This document shows positions 48,137-57,420 of a stretch of 64,000 bases of DNA, in pieces (the first letter of the stretch is position 1; every line of letters starts with the position of its first letter). The position numbers and the translations under genes were made by a program. Source of the stretch: Streptomyces dysideae (GTDB taxonomy: Bacteria; Actinomycetota; Actinomycetes; Streptomycetales; Streptomycetaceae); NCBI RefSeq assembly GCF_001514305.1, contig NZ_KQ949102.1, positions 62,001-126,000 of the forward strand, given 5' to 3'. The notes under the pieces are model-generated. The model had not been told where the DNA came from. It saw nothing but the letters and a program-made list of their open reading frames with translations, and did not search any database.

Positions 48137-49792
48137 CTAGCGTCTCCCGGCACGCGTGCTGCGGGGGGTGGTGGCATCGTGGGTACGCCGGCCGGCGAGC
48201 CAGGTGCCCAGGACGGGGAGGTTCGCGAGGTCCCGGGGGGTGATCTCGGCCGGGTCGGCGGCGAGAAGCACCAGGTCGGCGCGCATTCCGGGGCGCAGCT
48301 CGCCCCATTCCTTCTCCTCGAACGCCTGGTAGGCGCATCCCGCGGAGTGGGCGGCGAGAGCGGTGTCGATGTCGATCCGCTCCTCGGGGAGCCAGCCGCC
48401 TTCGGGAATGCCCTCGGGAGTCTGGCGGGTGACGGCGGTGGCGATGCCCCGCAGTGGTTCGTGGGCGGTGACCGGCCAGTCGCTGCCGAACGAGAGCCGG
48501 GCGCCTGAGTCGAGCAGGGCAGCGATCTGGTACTGCCGTCCGCCCCGTTCCGGGCCGATCCTCGGCAGGGTCAGCTCGGTCATCAGAGGGTCGGGCTGGG
48601 CCCACAGCGGCTGGAGGTTGGCGATCACGCCGAGTGCGGCGAACCGGTCCAGGTCGGTGGGGTCGATCAGCTGGGCGTGGGCGATGACCGGACGGCGGTC
48701 GCGGGCGCCGTTGGTGCGGGCCGCGGCCTCGACCGCGTCCAGGGCGCCCCGTACTCCGCCGTCGCCGATCGCGTGGAGGTGCGCGCGGAAGCCGAGTGCG
48801 TCGACAGCGGTGACAGCCGCGGTCAGTTCCTGGGGGGCCCAGTTGGCGATGCCGTGCGAGTGCGGGCAGTCGGTGTAGGGCTCGAGGAGGGCGGCGGTGC
48901 CGGACTCGATGACGCCGTCGGCGAAGAACTTCACGGTCCGCGCGGTCAGCAGCCCGGGAGCGGAGCTCTCGACCTTCTCCCGGTCCGCCGTGAACCGGAG
49001 GATGCGCTCGCGCCAGCCGTCGGGTTCCAGGACGAAGGCGAGGTCGGCTCGTACGGGAAGCCCCGACCCGGTGGTCGCGGCGGTGACCCAGACGTCGGCC
49101 TGGTGAGGTTCGACCCAGGCGTCCTGCACCCAGGTCACGCCGGCCGCGGTGAACCGGGCGGCGGCTTCGCGCAGCGCCGCCACCTGCGCCTCGTGGGACG
49201 CCGTGGGAATGAGGGCGAGCACCGGGCCGAGGGCGCCGAACTCGCGCAGGGTGCCCAGCGGCTCGGCGGAGCCCTCCCGGCGCAGGATCTCCCCGCCCGC
49301 CGGGTCCGGGGTTCCGGCGGTGTAACCGGCCCGGCGCAGGGCCTCGCTGTTCACCCACGCGGTGTGGTGGTCCATGGTGCGCAGGACGACGGGACGGTCG
49401 GGTACGGCGGCGTCCAGCCACCGGGCGTCGAACCTGCCGTCGGGGGCGAGCCACGGGTCGAAGCCGTCACCGGTGATCCACTCCGTCTCCGGGTGTTCGG
49501 CGGCCCAGCCTCGTACGACCTCGACGATCTCATCGACGCTCGTACGGTCCCGGACCGGAACGCCGGCCAGCCCCAGTCCTCCCATCACGGGGTGCACGTG
49601 TCCATCGCCGAACGCCGGCAGCAGGGCCCCTCCGTCCAGGTCGACGACGGCGGTACGCGGTCCCCGGGCGGCCAGCGCCTGTGCGCCAAGGGCGGAGATC
49701 CGGCCGCCGGTGACGGCAAGGGCGTCGTGGACGGGGACATCCGCGGTCCCGGTCCGGACGATCCCTCCGGTGAAGACGATGTCGGCGTGCAT
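48137..49792 (-). CDS. YtcJ-like metal-dependent amidohydrolase
   Basis: A 551-residue amidohydrolase of the YtcJ (amidohydrolase_3) branch. The metal site HxH is in LLPAFGDGHVHPVMGG; GITGDGFDP-like ITGDGFDPWL, FRAHLHAIGDGGVRGALDAV and LSFGSDWPVT are further conserved blocks. The branch hydrolyses formamides or other C-N bonds of hydrophobic compounds; no substrate can be assigned. ATG 49792 was chosen because MHADIVFTGGIV is the standard N-terminus. Two 19-bp dyads in the intergenic region upstream suggest repression by the divergent TetR protein. Confidence 0.9.
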   Translation of the reverse strand: MHADIVFTGGIVRTGTADVPVHDALAVTGGRISALGAQALAARGPRTAVVDLDGGALLPAFGDGHVHPVMGGLGLAGVPVRDRTSVDEIVEVVRGWAAEHPETEWITGDGFDPWLAPDGRFDARWLDAAVPDRPVVLRTMDHHTAWVNSEALRRAGYTAGTPDPAGGEILRREGSAEPLGTLREFGALGPVLALIPTASHEAQVAALREAAARFTAAGVTWVQDAWVEPHQADVWVTAATTGSGLPVRADLAFVLEPDGWRERILRFTADREKVESSAPGLLTARTVKFFADGVIESGTAALLEPYTDCPHSHGIANWAPQELTAAVTAVDALGFRAHLHAIGDGGVRGALDAVEAAARTNGARDRRPVIAHAQLIDPTDLDRFAALGVIANLQPLWAQPDPLMTELTLPRIGPERGGRQYQIAALLDSGARLSFGSDWPVTAHEPLRGIATAVTRQTPEGIPEGGWLPEERIDIDTALAAHSAGCAYQAFEEKEWGELRPGMRADLVLLAADPAEITPRDLANLPVLGTWLAGRRTHDATTPRSTRAGRR

Positions 49793-49828
49793 GGCGTGAG
49801 GCGGTGCCTTTCCTTCGGCCGACCACCT

Positions 49829-49847
49829 AACTGAAAGGTGTTCGGTT
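49829..49847. promoter_or_regulatory. TetR operator 1
   Basis: AACTGAA-N5-TTCGGTT is a dyad with one mismatch in the amidohydrolase-tetR intergenic region. It is the same pattern as the second site 60 bases away. Confidence 0.6.
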
Positions 49848-49888
49848 TCCGGTAATGTAGGCGCCGCCCAGGCGGCTGGGAAGAGTTT

Positions 49889-49907
49889 TACTGAATGCCA
49901 TTCGGTA
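49889..49907. promoter_or_regulatory. TetR operator 2
   Basis: TACTGAATGCCATTCGGTA is a 19-bp dyad with one mismatch, sharing CTGAA-N5-TTCGGT with operator 1. Two sites allow control of both divergent promoters. Confidence 0.6.
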
Positions 49908-49944
49908 ACGTCTGGGTTACGGCACGCGAAGACGAGGAGCCACC

Positions 49945-50556
49945 GTGGGACGGCCGCGTACACCCCTGCTGGACCGCCGGCGCATCGGTGCCGCGGCACT
50001 GCGCCTGGCCGACGAGAAGGGCGCTCTCTCCATTCCCGCCTTGGCCAAAGCCCTGGGCGTCGCCCCGTCCGCGCTCTACCACCACGTCGCCGGCCGCGAC
50101 GACATCATCTCGCTGATGCGCGAGGAGCTGGCCCTGGTGACCGGAGACGACCAGGACTGGTCGCAGCCCTGGGAGCAGTCCCTGGAGGGGTGGGCCCGCT
50201 CCTATCTCGCCGCCTTCGCCGCCCACCCGGGGGCGGTGCCCCTGCTCGCCACCGCCCCGTTGGCCGAACCGTTCATGCACGCGATGTACGAGAAGGTCGC
50301 GGTGCTGCTCCTGGACGCGGGTTTCGCCACGAAGGAGGTCATGCCGCTGATCACCGCACTGGAGAGCTTCGTTCTCGGCTCCGCCCTCGACCTCGTGGCT
50401 CCGCCCGTGATGGTCTCCGACGTCGCCCGCGACACGACTCCGCACCTCAGCGCCGTACTCGACCAGACCCCCGCCGACCGCAGCCGCGCCACCTTGGCCT
50501 TCGACCTCGGGCTGCGCGCCCTGCTGACCGGATTCCGCGACCTGCTGCGTCCCTGA
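49945..50556 (+). CDS. TetR-family repressor
   Basis: A 203-residue regulator with a GTG start. The HTH is SIPALAKALGVAPSALYHHV (about residues 28-50). The C-terminal helical domain resembles TetR_C. It is divergent from the amidohydrolase and permease genes, with two matching dyads between them, so it probably represses that operon and itself and is released by the amidohydrolase substrate. Confidence 0.9.
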   Translation: MGRPRTPLLDRRRIGAAALRLADEKGALSIPALAKALGVAPSALYHHVAGRDDIISLMREELALVTGDDQDWSQPWEQSLEGWARSYLAAFAAHPGAVPLLATAPLAEPFMHAMYEKVAVLLLDAGFATKEVMPLITALESFVLGSALDLVAPPVMVSDVARDTTPHLSAVLDQTPADRSRATLAFDLGLRALLTGFRDLLRP

Positions 50557-51221
50557 CGGCAGTCGGGCACGGCGCCCCGCACGGCCGGTCAACGCAGCAC
50601 CACGGCTCCCCATCGGTGAAGCTGCGGCCTCGCCGCCTCGCGTCCGGGCCTGCAGAGGAGGCCCCGTCGCGCGTGGCAGCGGCCATCAGCCGCTCCCCGA
50701 CGGGGCTTCTTCTCGCACTCGGCCGACTGGGCCTCGACCCAAACCCCGCGACGGGCTACCAGGACAGGCAGAGCGTCGCCGGCGCCATGCGGCCTGGTGT
50801 CCGGCGCGGTCTTCGCATGGGAGTTGTGCCATCCAGACAATCGCGCGGCCGGCCGGGTTCTCCGGGGGCGTGGGCGACGACGCGCTGCTTCACCATCGGC
50901 CGTCCCCGCAGGGCGAACCGAGCTGGATCGCGTCGTCGGCCGGTGCGGCGACCTGCTGCGCGGAGGCTCAGGCGTCCTCGGCTCCGTCGGCCCTGGACCT
51001 CGCGGCCTACGACAAGAGCCGTGACGGCCGGTCCAGCCGGGGGCAGGGCGCCGTGCTGTCGTGGCCGCTCGACAGGGCGCCATCCGTAGTCGTCCGCGCG
51101 GCGAGGCCGTGACTCCCTTGGCTGTTGGGCGCGGGCCGTGCTCATGGTGGCGGAACCCGTAGTGGTGGACGACGTGGGAACCGCCTGCGGGTGTGGATCA
51201 CGACATGCCACAGTCGCGGGT
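50557..51221. other. 665-base region without a recognisable gene
   Basis: Frames on both strands lack family features and look like GC-rich chance frames. Near its end is a short tandem repeat, GACGGAGT-GACGGACGGAGT-like, at about 51234-51260 inside the helicase N-terminus. It probably holds the helicase promoter. Confidence 0.4.
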
Positions 51222-54200
51222 ATGCGCGGCGCGGACGGAGTGACGGACGGAGTGACGGACGGGGGTGTCCCGGCACAGTCGGGGACGGACGCGGAGGGGC
51301 CCGTGACCGAGGTGGTGCGGCGGCGGTGGGGTGTCGCCCTGGGCGGGGTGCTCGCGGCGCGGTTCTTCGAGCCCGGCTGGGCCTACGAGGAACGGGTGGA
51401 GCGCCGTTGTCCCGTCTGCGAGGGGGAGTTGCACGCGCTGCGCAGGCCGTACGAGTCGCAGGGGCGGGTGTACCGGCACGCCGCACTGGTCTGTCCTGGC
51501 TGCCCCACCGCGTTCAGTCTCGCCGACTTGGGGCTGAAGACGTACGACCAGCTCACGGCAGCCTCTTCGGCGGCCGTGTCTGTGCCGCCGGGGCCCTGCC
51601 CGAGTGGTCCCGGGGTCGGCGTGACCGCGATCCGCGGCCCCGGGCAGTTCCCCGGGGCGATGCGCGGGGGACACCCTCCGGCGTGGCCGGACGACCTGGC
51701 CGTGCCGGAGCAGGCCGAGCAGCGGGCCCTGTTGTGGTGCAAGGTGACCGATCCGGACTGGCGCCCCACCGAGGAGGCGGTCGTGGCGGCGGAGGACGTG
51801 CGGGTGATCCTGCCCGAGGGCCCGGGATACGACGCGCTGCGGACCTGGCTCGCGAAGCACGGCGTCCCCTACCGGGTCAGCCGCTACTGGGAAGAGACCG
51901 AAGAGATCGGCACGGTCGATGAGTTGGGCGGCCGTACGGATCTGGTCGCGGTCGGTCCGGGTGGCGCTGTCCCGGCCGCGGGGCCCTGGGCGGTGGCGGC
52001 CAGGGATGCCTTCGCCGCGCAGTGGGACGGTTTGGAGGAGTTGCCGCAGGACGACGGCGACGCGTACGTGCCCGTCGGGGAGTTGGTGCCCGCCGAGTGG
52101 GCCGCGCTGCTGCCGCATCCGTCGTTCAACCCGGCCCAGGCGGCTGCCGTTCCCGTCGTACGGCAGGGCACCGGGCATCTGGTGGTGGTGGCGCCCACCG
52201 GCGCGGGCAAGACCCCGATCGGCATGGTCGCGGCGCTGGACGCGCACGCCCGGGGCGAGAAGGCCGCCTGGCTGGTGCCACAGCGCTCGCTCACCGACGA
52301 ACTCGACCGGGAGCTCCAGCTGTGGCGGCGCCGGGGTCTGCGCGTGGTACGGCTGACCGGGGAGGCCGCCGTGGACTCCGGGCTGATCCGGGCGGCCGAT
52401 GTGTGGGTGGCGACGACGGAGAAGTTCGAGGCGATCTGCCGTGCGGGATCGTTGCGCGACGCGCTCGCCGAGGTGGGCTGTCTGGTCGTCGACGAGATCC
52501 ACCTCCTCGGCGATCCGGCGCGTGGCGCCGTATTGGAGGCGCTGCTCGCGCGGGTACGGGAGGACGGCGCGGGCGCGCGGATCGTCGGGCTGTCGGCGAC
52601 GGTCGCCAACGCGGACGAGGTCGCCGAGTGGCTGGGCGCCCGCCTGGTCCGCACGGCCTGGCGGCCCACCCGGCTGACCTGGCAGCTACCGGTCCTGCCG
52701 ACGGCGGACGAGGCGGACTGGGCGGCGAGGGCCGCCGTCCGCACCGAGGCCGCCGTACGGATCGCCCGCGGGGTCGGTGCGGACGGCGGCAGCGTGCTGG
52801 TGTTCTGCGGCAGCAAGCGCCGGGTGCGGGCGACCGCGCTGGCGCTGGCCGCCGACCGTGGCGTGTCGACCGCAGGCGTGGACGCGGACGACGCCGAACT
52901 CGTTGAGCGACTGTGCACCAAGGCCGGGGTGCGGCTCCACTACCGGGACTGGCCCTACAAGCGGGACGCCGAGCAGGCCTTCCGAGCCCGCGAGGCGGAC
53001 ATCCTGGTCGCCACCTCCACCGTCGCCGCGGGCGTCAACCTTCCCGCCCGGGCCGTGATCGTCGCCGACACCACCATCGGCCTGGACCGCGTCGAGGTGT
53101 CCATGGTCCAGCAGATGTTCGGACGGGCCGGCCGGATCGGCGCCGGCGAGCGTGAGGGCTGGGCGTTCCTGCTCGCCGACCCGGGGGAACGGGCGCACTG
53201 GCAGGCCCGGCTCGCCGCCGGATACACGGTGCGGTCACGGCTGGGCGACCATCTGCCCGATCACCTCCTGGCCGAGGCCGTGCAGGGACGGGTGTCCGCG
53301 GTCGAGGAGGCGGAGCGGTGGTGGGCGGGGACGCTGGCCGCGCACCAGGGACACGCCGGTGTCGAACCCCTGCGTGAGGCGGCGGCGTTCCTCACGACGG
53401 CGGGTTGTCTGCGCGCCCCCGCCGGCGAGGACCGTTGGGAGACGAGCCCGCTGGGCAGGCTGACCAGCCGCTTCATGGTCGAAGCCGCCCTCGCCGACGA
53501 CCTGGCCACCGCGGTGCGAGAGGCCCCGGTGCCTGAAGACGCCTTCACCGCCGAGCGGTCCCTGACGGCCCTGCTCAGCACCCGTCTCCCGGTGCTGGAA
53601 CAGGCGCCGTTCACCGACCGGGCCCGTACGGCACTGCGCCGCGTACTGCGCGAGGCGGAGCAGGAGCAAGAGCATCCGCAGGAGACCGACGAGCCTGCGC
53701 GGGACGAGCCGAAGCCGGTGGCCGGAGACCTCGCCCGCGCGGTCCTCCACCTCGTCGCCGACCGCCCCGGCCTCTTCCGCGGTCGTCCTGGCTACGTGCT
53801 GGGTATCCCCGTCGACTCCATGACCGGCATCCTGGAGGAGGCCCAGCGCTACCTGGCCTGGCTCGGCGCGCAGGGCCCGATCGGCACGGTCCACCCGTGG
53901 GCGGCCGTCGTCGCCGATGACCTGGCCCAGCGCATCCGGTGGCGCGCACTCGGGCCCGACCGCGGGGCCGGACGGCTGCTGTGGATGTGCGAGCGGATGG
54001 CCACCGCCCCGCGCGCGCCCGATCTCGTTCCCCGGATGTGGCGCGCGGCCCGCGCCCGCGGCGTCGACGCCCCCGACTGGAGCGGGACGACACCGCCGAA
54101 CGACTGCGCCTTGCCCCCGGACCGTTACCGCGCGTTGCTCGCGGAGCGTGCCACCGGGGTTCGCCTGGACCTTCGGGAGGACGACGGCGAGGTCCGGGTG

Positions 54201-54419
54201 GTGGCGCCGCCGGGAGCGGTGATCCGGCTGTGGAACGGGGCTACGACCACCCTGCGTATCGGCGACGGCGAGGAGAGCACGCTGCTCCTGCCCCCGGACG
54301 ACGCGGCCGACGGCCCGTACGGCGACCTGGCCGGCAACTGCGGTGCCGCCGTCTTCACCAGGGTTGGGGATCGGGTGGCCACGGGGTGGCTGGGGGTGTA
54401 CGGGGCGCTGCGTTCCTGA
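51222..54419 (+). CDS. Ski2-like DEAD/DEAH-box helicase with N-terminal zinc ribbon
   Basis: A protein of about 1065 residues; the ATG at 51222 is one option, and a GTG at 51138 would add 28 residues. CPVCEGELHAL...VCPGCP near the N-terminus is a probable zinc ribbon. The helicase core has Walker A APTGAGKTPIGM, DEIH box VVDEIHLLGD, motif III GLSATVANADEVAEWL and motif VI MVQQMFGRAGRIG. A long C-terminal region follows. Ski2-like helicases unwind RNA or DNA. Beside an AIPR gene, a Uma2 nuclease and Wadjet genes, a defence role is likely. No system name can be given from this gene alone. Confidence 0.85.
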   Translation: MRGADGVTDGVTDGGVPAQSGTDAEGPVTEVVRRRWGVALGGVLAARFFEPGWAYEERVERRCPVCEGELHALRRPYESQGRVYRHAALVCPGCPTAFSLADLGLKTYDQLTAASSAAVSVPPGPCPSGPGVGVTAIRGPGQFPGAMRGGHPPAWPDDLAVPEQAEQRALLWCKVTDPDWRPTEEAVVAAEDVRVILPEGPGYDALRTWLAKHGVPYRVSRYWEETEEIGTVDELGGRTDLVAVGPGGAVPAAGPWAVAARDAFAAQWDGLEELPQDDGDAYVPVGELVPAEWAALLPHPSFNPAQAAAVPVVRQGTGHLVVVAPTGAGKTPIGMVAALDAHARGEKAAWLVPQRSLTDELDRELQLWRRRGLRVVRLTGEAAVDSGLIRAADVWVATTEKFEAICRAGSLRDALAEVGCLVVDEIHLLGDPARGAVLEALLARVREDGAGARIVGLSATVANADEVAEWLGARLVRTAWRPTRLTWQLPVLPTADEADWAARAAVRTEAAVRIARGVGADGGSVLVFCGSKRRVRATALALAADRGVSTAGVDADDAELVERLCTKAGVRLHYRDWPYKRDAEQAFRAREADILVATSTVAAGVNLPARAVIVADTTIGLDRVEVSMVQQMFGRAGRIGAGEREGWAFLLADPGERAHWQARLAAGYTVRSRLGDHLPDHLLAEAVQGRVSAVEEAERWWAGTLAAHQGHAGVEPLREAAAFLTTAGCLRAPAGEDRWETSPLGRLTSRFMVEAALADDLATAVREAPVPEDAFTAERSLTALLSTRLPVLEQAPFTDRARTALRRVLREAEQEQEHPQETDEPARDEPKPVAGDLARAVLHLVADRPGLFRGRPGYVLGIPVDSMTGILEEAQRYLAWLGAQGPIGTVHPWAAVVADDLAQRIRWRALGPDRGAGRLLWMCERMATAPRAPDLVPRMWRAARARGVDAPDWSGTTPPNDCALPPDRYRALLAERATGVRLDLREDDGEVRVVAPPGAVIRLWNGATTTLRIGDGEESTLLLPPDDAADGPYGDLAGNCGAAVFTRVGDRVATGWLGVYGALRS

Positions 54420-54672
54420 CTGCGGTACCGGACCGAGTGGTCCTGCTGGGGCAGGACGTCCGGCGGCTCGCGCGAGATCCCGAGCGGGCCGGGTCACCGA
54501 ACGCCCGCCGGACCGTCGGCCGAAACCATGCCCCGGAACCACGCCCGGAACAACCGGATCGGCCGCATGCGCCGGTGTGGGGGCAGGGGCGAGCCATGCC
54601 GACCTCGGTGGCATGAACAGCCGGGAGAAAAAGGGAAGTTGGGGGTTCGACATGGGCAAGGGCGCGCAGAGC

Positions 54673-56882
54673 ATGCCTCTTGAGGTGCAGCACCTCAAGA
54701 GGGCGCTGCTGCGGGAGTTCCAGGACCGGATCTCCATGGAGGACTTCGAGCAGAGGGACCCCACAGAACGCGAGACGGCCCTGTTGTCGAGGCCAGTGTC
54801 CGCGAAGGCCGCCCGTATCCTCGCGGACTGCACCTCGGACGAGGCGGCGGCGTGGGTGATCGACGGCTGGGACGACTTCGGTATCGACTGCGTCGCGTTC
54901 TCCGCCTCGGGATCCGAACTCTGGCTGATCCAGGCCAAGTGGAAGGACACGGGGACGGCCGGCTTCGACGACGGAGGCGGCACTCAAGCTGGTACACGGA
55001 CTGAAGAAGCTCGAACAACCGCGACCTCGACCACTTCAACGAGCGGCTGCAGCTGCTCGCGGATCGCGTGCACGGCGTCCTCCGGCTCCCTACCTGCAAG
55101 GTGAACCTCGTCGTCGCGCTCATGGGGGACGGCCGTCTCTCCGTGGAGACCCGCAACATCCTGGACGAGGCGGCCAACGAGTTCGGCGGACGCGGCCGGA
55201 GCGTGGAGTACAGGGTCCTGGACCAGAGGGACTTCCACCGGGCGATTCAGGAGGACCTGGAGCCGCAGCCGATCACTCTGAAGGCGACCATGGACCGGGA
55301 GTGGTACAGCCGCGAGACCCCGTGCAAGGCGGTGATCGGAGAGGTCAGCGCCGACCAGGTGGCCCGTTGGTACGGCGGCCGGAGCGATGGCGAGGATCAC
55401 GACAAGGGACACGGCGAGCGTCTCTACGACCGCAACGTCCGCAAGTCGCTGGGGCTCACCGGAGTCAACCAGACCATGGTGGAGTCGATGCTGGGGGACC
55501 CGGAAGGGTTCCTCTACCGCCACAACGGCATCACGGTGCAGTGCGACAGGGTCGAGCAGGAGTACCACGCCAAGTGAGCGGTCGGCCAGCCCACCACCCT
55601 CACCCTGCACAACGCCAGCGTGGTCAACGGCGCCCAGACGGTGTCCTCGGCCTTCCGGGCGTACGAGAGGGACCCCGAGGTCGTCGCGGAGGCGTACGTC
55701 CTCGTACGGATCATCTGCCTGGAGGGGGCCCCGGAGGGCTTCGGGTGATCCATCACCAAGGCCACCAACACGCAGAACCACATGGAGCGCCGGGACTTCA
55801 TCGCCATCGACACCGTCCAGAGCGAGATCCAGAAGGACTTCAGTCTTTCCCTGGACAAGGAGTACGTCTTCCGGCGGGGCGAGCTGGACCCGGCGCCCGA
55901 GTCCGGCTGCTCGGTGACGGAGGCGGCGACGGCCCTGGCCTGTATGCACCGGGACTCTTCGCTCGCGGTGCGGGTCAAGGGTTCCACGCACGCGCTGTGG
56001 GAGGAGGGGCCGGGTGGTGCGTACACCCTGCTGTTCGGTCAGCAGCCGTCCGCCCAGCAGATCTGGCGCGCGGTGCAGGTGTTCCGGCTGGTGCGGTACC
56101 AACTGACGGAACTGCGGGCGAAGTTCACCGGGCGCCCGGCCGCCGTCGTGGACAGCGGCGGCCTGCTGGTCGCCCATCTGGTGTTCCAGCGTATCGGCAG
56201 GGACAAGTTCGACGAGCCGGACGACGAGTGGGCGGCGGTGCTCGCCGGGGTGCCCGGTCAGGTCAGTGCCGTACTCTTGTGCTCATCACCATGGTCGACA
56301 CCCTTTTCACCAGCAAGAGTTACGTGACCAGCACCTTCGCCAACGAGGAGCGCTGCGCGCGGCTGGTCGCCGCGGTCCTCGGGGTCCTCGAACGCGGCAC
56401 CGGTCCGGACTCCCCGATGAACCTCAAGGCCCTCATGGAGGGGACGGGGCCGAAGCGGCAGCGGCGCCTCGTCCACGCTCCCAGCACCGTGGAGGAACTG
56501 GCCATCGGCGCCTGGCTCGACGAGGACCCCCGCCGTCGCAGGGCGACGTGGGTGAACGACCGAAGGACCCCCATCCTCTGGGAGGCCGACGGCAAGCGGT
56601 ACTCGCCGACGGGACTGGTCGCCCAGATGCCGGGCGACGGGACGTTGGTGGGTCTTCGAACTTGAGCGGTGCGCCCCTGTTGGTCGGCGTCCGCCCCCAG
56701 GGCCCTCGTAAGCCGGGGATGTGACACTCCCGCGGAAACTGTCACATCCTCGCGGCTTACCAGTCGGCGCCCGGCGTCCGCGCACCGCTCAACTTCGAAG
56801 ACCCACGTTGGTGGAGATCGCCGAGCGGCTCTGGCAGGAGATCGCGGACGCGGGGGAGCCGGGGGAGGAGAGCACGGCGTAG
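54673..56882 (+). pseudogene. AIPR abortive-infection protein, multiply disrupted
   Basis: AIPR-family sequence can be followed through several phases. MPLEVQHLKRALLREFQDRI to LIQAKWKDTG is the first. ALKLVHGLKKLEQ is next after a shift near 54975. A second shift near 55017 leads to the long block with ITVQCDRVEQEYHAK, where TGA interrupts at 55575. LHNASVVNGAQTVSSAFRAY is followed by another TGA at 55746. ITKATNTQNHMERRDFIAID is the family core. A shift near 56275 leads to the C-terminus with RYSPTGLVAQ. A MITE at 56650 then replaces the end; beyond it EIAERLWQEIADAGEPGEES leads to TAG at 56882. AIPR proteins cause abortive infection; this one is dead. Confidence 0.8.
56650..56804 (-). mobile_element. 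MITE copy 2 (155 bp), inverted relative to copy 1
   Basis: Same ends (GGGTCTTCGAACTTGAGCGG and complement) and same interior hairpin as 37745-37901, in opposite orientation; one hairpin arm has lost 2 bases. The target duplication ACGTTGGT flanks it (56642-56649 and 56805-56812). It sits inside the AIPR reading frame: removing it joins GDGTLV to EIAERLW. Confidence 0.88.
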
Positions 56883-56894
56883 CGTCCGGGACGG

Positions 56895-56921
56895 CCTGCC
56901 CGCCGTCGAGCGGCGGGCAGG
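56895..56921 (+). terminator. stem-loop after the AIPR pseudogene
   Basis: Perfect 11-bp arms CCTGCCCGCCG and CGGCGGGCAGG around a 5-base loop, 13 bases after the AIPR stop. Confidence 0.6.
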
Positions 56922-56933
56922 ACACTCTCGTGG

Positions 56934-56982
56934 GCCGCCTGCCGCCTGCCGCCTGCCGCCTGCCGCCTGCCGCCTGCCACCT
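56934..56982. repeat. 7-bp tandem repeat, GCCGCCT x 6-7
   Basis: Six exact copies of GCCGCCT followed by one variant (GCCACCT), non-coding, downstream of the hairpin. A simple-sequence tract that may vary in copy number. Confidence 0.85.
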
Positions 56983-57067
56983 CCGACGGCCCGGTGGGCC
57001 GCACTCCGTGCCGGTGTCCGAGGGCGCCGGAGCGGTGCCGCCGAACACGGGGAGCTCGGCGCTCGGC

Positions 57068-57370
57068 TCAGTGGGCGGCTGTGGGCGGGGCGAGAGGAGC
57101 GATCTCCCTGTCGAAGAAGCTGTGGAAGTCCTCCCCGCGCTCGTACAGCGCGTCGAATCCGGCCGACGTTTCCCGGATCAGTGCGCGGTCGGCGAAGCGG
57201 TTGGCTCCCGTCGCGTTTCCGTCGTCGTCGTAGCACACCTCGTACATGACGACGTCTCCGAGGATCACCACCTCCGGAACAGGGCGCTCCTTCTCGATGT
57301 CCGAGATCTCGCGGGCATCGAGCACCCGGATGTTGTCGCCCAGCTCCACGCGCAGGCGTAGAACGAACAT
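57068..57370 (-). CDS. hypothetical protein, DUF6879-like C-terminus
   Basis: A 100-residue frame (MFVLRLRVELGDNIRVLDAR). The order LRVEL, a tract of aliphatic residues ending VVMYEVCYDDDGNATGANRF, and a helical end (FDALYERGEDFHSFFDREI) resembles the second half of DUF6879 proteins found next to XRE/DUF397 genes in Streptomyces. It is shorter than usual, so the N-terminus may be lost. The assignment is tentative. Confidence 0.45.
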   Translation of the reverse strand: MFVLRLRVELGDNIRVLDAREISDIEKERPVPEVVILGDVVMYEVCYDDDGNATGANRFADRALIRETSAGFDALYERGEDFHSFFDREIAPLAPPTAAH

Positions 57371-57420
57371 CTCCCATTGGACGTAGGCGGCTCGGGCTCA
57401 TCGACCAAGGAGCCGATGCC

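Noticed and set aside
50557..51137. Several overlapping frames of 60-300 codons between tetR and the helicase
   Set aside because: No family features or good ribosome sites; frames on opposite strands are mutual shadows.
55575..55748. In-frame TGA codons in the AIPR gene as selenocysteine or recoded sites
   Set aside because: The same gene carries frameshifts and a MITE, no SECIS-like hairpin was seen, and the family does not use selenocysteine.
56934..56982. CRISPR-like array
   Set aside because: Repeat unit is 7 bp without spacers, and no cas genes are nearby.
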